Assembly (NCBI RefSeq): GCF_049671445.1
Contig: NZ_JBATUX010000013.1
Span: 1-15,911 of the forward strand
Length of the DNA: 15,911 nucleotides
Reading direction: 5' to 3'
From: Paenisporosarcina sp049671445
Lineage (GTDB): Bacteria > Bacillota > Bacilli > Bacillales_A > Planococcaceae
In this document: one piece after another, positions 13,732 to 15,911 of the stretch
Position numbering within the stretch: position 1 is the first letter of the stretch
Layout: every line of letters begins with the position of its first letter
Program-made: the position numbers and the translations under genes
The notes under the pieces: generated by a model
Seen by the model: the letters and a program-made list of their open reading frames with translations, nothing else
Databases searched by the model: none
What the model was told of the DNA's origin: nothing

Positions 13732-13928
13732 TTGATTTCCGTTTCAGTCGGACGCTTTCCGCGGGCAGTCCGTGAGCCTCCTCGTTCGCCAAGCTCACTG
13801 TGGGGTCTCACCTGGACATGCTTATCCCGCTGGAAAGATATCGGACGAACTGTAATTCGTCCGATATCTTTGCGACGAGTAACCGCAGGAGCAGATGTTT
13901 ACCCGCCGCCTTTCACTACAATCATCAA
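13732..13928 (+). repeat. Bacillales-type GC-rich interspersed repeat, forward copy
   Basis: The stretch is much richer in GC than its surroundings. It carries the hallmarks of a non-coding repeat I recall from many Bacillales genomes: TTTCCGTTTCAG, CTTTCCGCGGGC (13755-13766), GAGCCTCCTCG (13774-13784), GGGGTCTCA (13802-13810), TCCCGCTGGA, and a closing CGCCTTTCACTACAATCA. A 38-bp hairpin interrupts it. The 13732-13962 ORF across it is not a gene. How often it recurs in this genome cannot be seen here. Confidence 0.7.
13834..13871. repeat. 16-bp perfect hairpin inside the repeat
   Basis: AAAGATATCGGACGAA (13834-13849) pairs perfectly with 13856-13871 around the loop CTGTAA. It sits where an uninterrupted copy of the repeat would run straight on from CCCGCTGGA, so it looks inserted. 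It ends in TTT and could serve as the bpsB terminator in the absence of any other. Confidence 0.75.
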
Positions 13929-13969
13929 AACCATCGTAAATATTAAACATAGCTTGTTATAGAGTAATA

Positions 13970-14073
13970 TTGAGGAACGACAATGACCGAAGTCGAGACC
14001 CCGTAGAAACATAAACAGAAAAATAGGTCTTCGAAGCGACGAGGAGTCTTGGCACTCTCCCTAGGAAATCGTA
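13970..14073 (-). repeat. Degenerate inverted copy of the same repeat type
   Basis: On the minus strand the order CGATTTCCTAGG, ACTCCTCGTCGC and CGGGGTCTCG matches the order of marks in the forward copy (TTTCCG, CCTCCTCG, GGGGTCTCA). The forward copy lies about 40 bp away in the opposite orientation. The match is partial, with an AT-rich insert between the second and third marks. The remaining sequence up to 14148 is AT-rich, and I see nothing in it. Confidence 0.5.
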
Positions 14074-14148
14074 ACTGTTTTGCTGAATATCACCAGCAAT
14101 ATTTAATATAGGTTAAATTTAAAATATAGTGATTACCTTGAAACAGAA

Positions 14149-14175
14149 AAACGAGTAGCCTATCGCTACTCGTTT
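14149..14175. terminator. Bidirectional-looking terminator after the amidohydrolase gene
   Basis: AAACGAGTAGC (14149-14159) pairs with GCTACTCGTTT (14165-14175) around CTATC. On the minus strand it is followed by TTCTGTTT, which extends the TTT of the stem, and on the plus strand by CTTTATATTATTTTT. It starts seven bases after the amidohydrolase stop, and it could also end any plus-strand transcript coming through from bpsAB. Confidence 0.85.
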
Positions 14176-14182
14176 CTTTATA

Positions 14183-15751
14183 TTATTTTTCAAAAACAAT
14201 ATCTCCCGCTATTATCGTTTTCACTACTTGGGCTTCAAGCAGTTGTTCGTCTGGTCCATCAAGTAAATCGCGATCAAACACGGTAAAGTCCGCATCATAT
14301 CCGATCTCTATATATCCTCGTTCATGTTCCTTACAAATAGCTTGTGCACTGCCTATCGTATATAAAGCAATTGCTTCAAAGCGAGTTAATTTCTCCTCGT
14401 GTTGGTAGCCATCGTGGGTTTCACCAGGTTTTCTTCTTGCAGTTGCAGCATATAAACCAATGCGTGGGTCTACTTCTTCAATTGGCGAGTCTGAACCACC
14501 ACTCAACAAGATGCCACGATTCGCGAGTTTTTTCCATGCATATGCCCAGTCCAGTCGATCATTTCCCAATCGTTCTTTTACCCATGGAAAGTCTGAAGTG
14601 ACAAAGCTAGGTTGAATATCAAGTACCACATCAAGTTTTTCGATCCTAGTGACTAATTCTTCTCTCAATACATTTGCATGAATAAGACGATCTCTTTTCC
14701 CTTGAGGAACAGGATATATTTCAATAGCTGTTACGATCATTTCCATTCCTAAATCACCGATTGCATGGACAGCTACTGCTTCTCCATAAGAACGTGCTTT
14801 TGCTACTAATGCATTTAGATCTTCTTGAGAGTGAATGGATACCCCCTGTGTTGTTGGATCGTCTGCATATGGTTCACTAAGCAAGGCAGTACGTCCTCCA
14901 AGAGCGCCATCGATAAATATTTTCATAGCACCTGGATCAATCCATGGTTCAACATAAGTCGCTTCCGCTTTCATTTCATCAAACACGGTGTGATGACGTA
15001 ATAAATTCACACGAAACTTGTTATGTTCTCCAATAACCTCTTTAAAGGCTTGAAGTGGCTTTGTATACTCCCCGTAATAACTCATATCTTCCGTATGAAC
15101 GCCTGTAAATCCGCGCGATACTAAATCGTTTACTGCGGTTTCTAAAGAAATAACCAACTGATTTATAGAAACTTCAGGAATGTGCTGTTCAATAATAGCT
15201 TTTGCCCCATCTAATAAATAACCCGTAGGCTCGCCCATGTCGTCTCGAACAATGACACCATCTTCTGGGTCAGGTGTATCTTTAGTAATTCCCGCTAGTT
15301 GAAGTGCTGCAGAATTTACAATCATGGCATGTCGACAAACTCTTTTTAACGCGAGTGGACTAGAAGATAACTTGTCTAGTTCATATCGAGTAAGGATTTT
15401 TTGATCTGCAAAATTATTTTCATTCCAGCCCTCTGCAACAAACCATTCTCCAGTTAGATGCTCGTTTAAAAGTATTTGTAAGTCTGCAGTCATTTTTTCT
15501 GCAGATTTATATGTAGAAAGATCAATTTGACGTAATTTATCTCCATGACCAATTAAATGGATATGACTATCGACAAAGCCTGGATAAACATATGAGCCTT
15601 GAAGGTCTATACATTGATTAGCTCGCTTTTTTACATCTTCAAACATACCAACTTCAATAATCTTGCCGTCTTCCACTAATACAGCTTCCACCGTATCTTG
15701 CGTATTTTTCATCGTATAAAATGTTGCATGATGAAAACAAACTTTTGTCAT
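14183..15751 (-). CDS. Amidohydrolase, YtcJ/NfdA type (Amidohydro_3)
   Basis: This 522-aa metal-dependent hydrolase belongs to the amidohydrolase superfamily, in the branch with YtcJ and N-substituted formamide deformylase. The metal site is visible as GFVDSHIH (His63, His65), AVHAIGD and LIHANVL with further histidines, and the late aspartate in SGGSDSPIEEVDP. The DGALGGRTALLSEPY stretch is characteristic of this branch. A beta-sandwich made from the N-terminal (about 1-55) and C-terminal ends completes the fold. No signal peptide is seen, so it is cytoplasmic. The frame extends to an ATG at 15778, but GGGGGTG lies seven bases before the ATG at 15751, so that start is preferred. It has its own terminator and appears monocistronic. 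The substrate cannot be inferred. Confidence 0.92.
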   Translation of the reverse strand: MTKVCFHHATFYTMKNTQDTVEAVLVEDGKIIEVGMFEDVKKRANQCIDLQGSYVYPGFVDSHIHLIGHGDKLRQIDLSTYKSAEKMTADLQILLNEHLTGEWFVAEGWNENNFADQKILTRYELDKLSSSPLALKRVCRHAMIVNSAALQLAGITKDTPDPEDGVIVRDDMGEPTGYLLDGAKAIIEQHIPEVSINQLVISLETAVNDLVSRGFTGVHTEDMSYYGEYTKPLQAFKEVIGEHNKFRVNLLRHHTVFDEMKAEATYVEPWIDPGAMKIFIDGALGGRTALLSEPYADDPTTQGVSIHSQEDLNALVAKARSYGEAVAVHAIGDLGMEMIVTAIEIYPVPQGKRDRLIHANVLREELVTRIEKLDVVLDIQPSFVTSDFPWVKERLGNDRLDWAYAWKKLANRGILLSGGSDSPIEEVDPRIGLYAATARRKPGETHDGYQHEEKLTRFEAIALYTIGSAQAICKEHERGYIEIGYDADFTVFDRDLLDGPDEQLLEAQVVKTIIAGDIVFEK

Positions 15752-15783
15752 GTAGACACCCCCATCTCTACTCATCATAAAAC

Positions 15784-15821
15784 AAAAACCGTCTCATTCA
15801 CAATGGAATGATGACGGTTTT
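15784..15821 (-). terminator. Terminator of the gene entering from the right edge
   Basis: AAAACCGTC-TCATTC (15785-15799) pairs with GAATGA-T-GACGGTTTT (15806-15821) with one bulged T, followed on the minus strand by TTTTGTTTTATG. It starts three bases after the stop codon of the partial gene and ends some 30 bases before the amidohydrolase start. Confidence 0.88.
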
Positions 15822-15824
15822 AGA

Positions 15825-15911
15825 TTATTCGTTCGTTTGTGCTGCTAATTCAACTGCTCTTGCAACTACTTGATGAACGGATGGATCTAACGGATTTGGA
15901 ATTAAATCGCC
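15825..15911 (-). CDS. C-terminal 28 residues of a gene cut by the window edge, possibly malic enzyme
   Basis: The only open minus-strand frame ending before the terminator gives GDLIPNPLDPSVH followed by a helix VVARAVELAAQ and a TAA stop. The pattern IPNPLDPxV...VAxAVAxAA is like the C terminus of bacterial malic enzymes (oxaloacetate-decarboxylating malate dehydrogenases). Only 28 residues are available, so the family is a guess. The stop codon and the terminator directly after it make it secure that a real gene ends here. Confidence 0.55.
   Translation of the reverse strand, partial: GDLIPNPLDPSVHQVVARAVELAAQTNE

Noticed and set aside
13732..13962. 76-aa plus-strand ORF
   Set aside because: It lies wholly in the GC-rich non-coding repeat and reads through the hairpin; there is no ribosome binding site and the composition does not look protein-like.
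15752..15778. ATG at 15778 as the amidohydrolase start
   Set aside because: The GGGGGTG ribosome binding site lies within this extension, and the family's N terminus begins at the ATG at 15751.

Overview
The window looks like chromosomal DNA of a low-GC Gram-positive bacterium of the order Bacillales. The best guess is the Planococcaceae (Sporosarcina, Psychrobacillus, Paenisporosarcina or a relative). The clues are strong AGGAGG-type ribosome binding sites, AT-rich DNA, a leucine T-box leader, a CcpA-type cre site, Bacillus-like gene neighbours (leuS, ytfP, ytqA-ytqB, bpsA-bpsB), and a composite repeat of a kind I recall from Bacillales genomes. The genus assignment is inference. No phage, transposase, CRISPR array, tRNA or rRNA is visible.

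Layout. (1) 1-1500: a YtfP/HI0933-family flavoprotein on the plus strand. (2) 1500-5035: leuS on the minus strand behind a T-box leader (specifier CTC). A 55-aa membrane protein overlaps the leuS stop codon, a terminator follows, and then come one or two very small membrane ORFs that are easily missed. (3) 5038-10275, all minus strand: a D-3-hydroxybutyrate/acetoacetate utilisation cluster. In transcription order it is a PAS-AAA-Fis regulator, scoA, scoB, a GntP-type permease, a terminator, and a 3-hydroxybutyrate dehydrogenase. (4) 10480-11993, plus strand: ytqA (radical SAM) and mnmM (ytqB), overlapping by four bases. (5) 12100-13706, plus strand: bpsA (type III polyketide synthase) and bpsB (ICMT-like methyltransferase), overlapping. 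(6) 13732-14075: a composite non-coding repeat with two inverted copies and a strong hairpin. (7) 14183-15751, minus strand: a YtcJ/NfdA-type amidohydrolase. (8) 15825-15911: the C-terminal end of a gene that runs off the window, possibly a malic enzyme.

The ketone-body cluster makes metabolic sense. The permease would import 3-hydroxybutyrate (or acetoacetate), Bdh would oxidise it to acetoacetate, and ScoAB would move CoA from succinyl-CoA to give acetoacetyl-CoA. The thiolase needed to finish is not in the window. B. subtilis carries the same four functions as yxjC-scoA-scoB-yxjF, in a different order. Here the set has its own regulator and sits between leuS and ytqA.

The most interesting part is control of this cluster. 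The regulator has the architecture of a sigma-54 enhancer-binding protein, with intact Walker A, Walker B and arginine-finger regions, but the GAFTGA loop that contacts sigma-54 is missing. In the 235-bp gap before scoA I find three 14-bp palindrome-like sites (TCCGA-N4-TCGGA type). Their centres are 20 and 63 bp apart, roughly two and six helical turns. The gap also holds a near-perfect cre site, a 10-bp inverted repeat over a possible sigma-A promoter, and no convincing -24/-12 promoter. Together these suggest a regulator that works with sigma-A, in the manner of TyrR, combined with catabolite repression.
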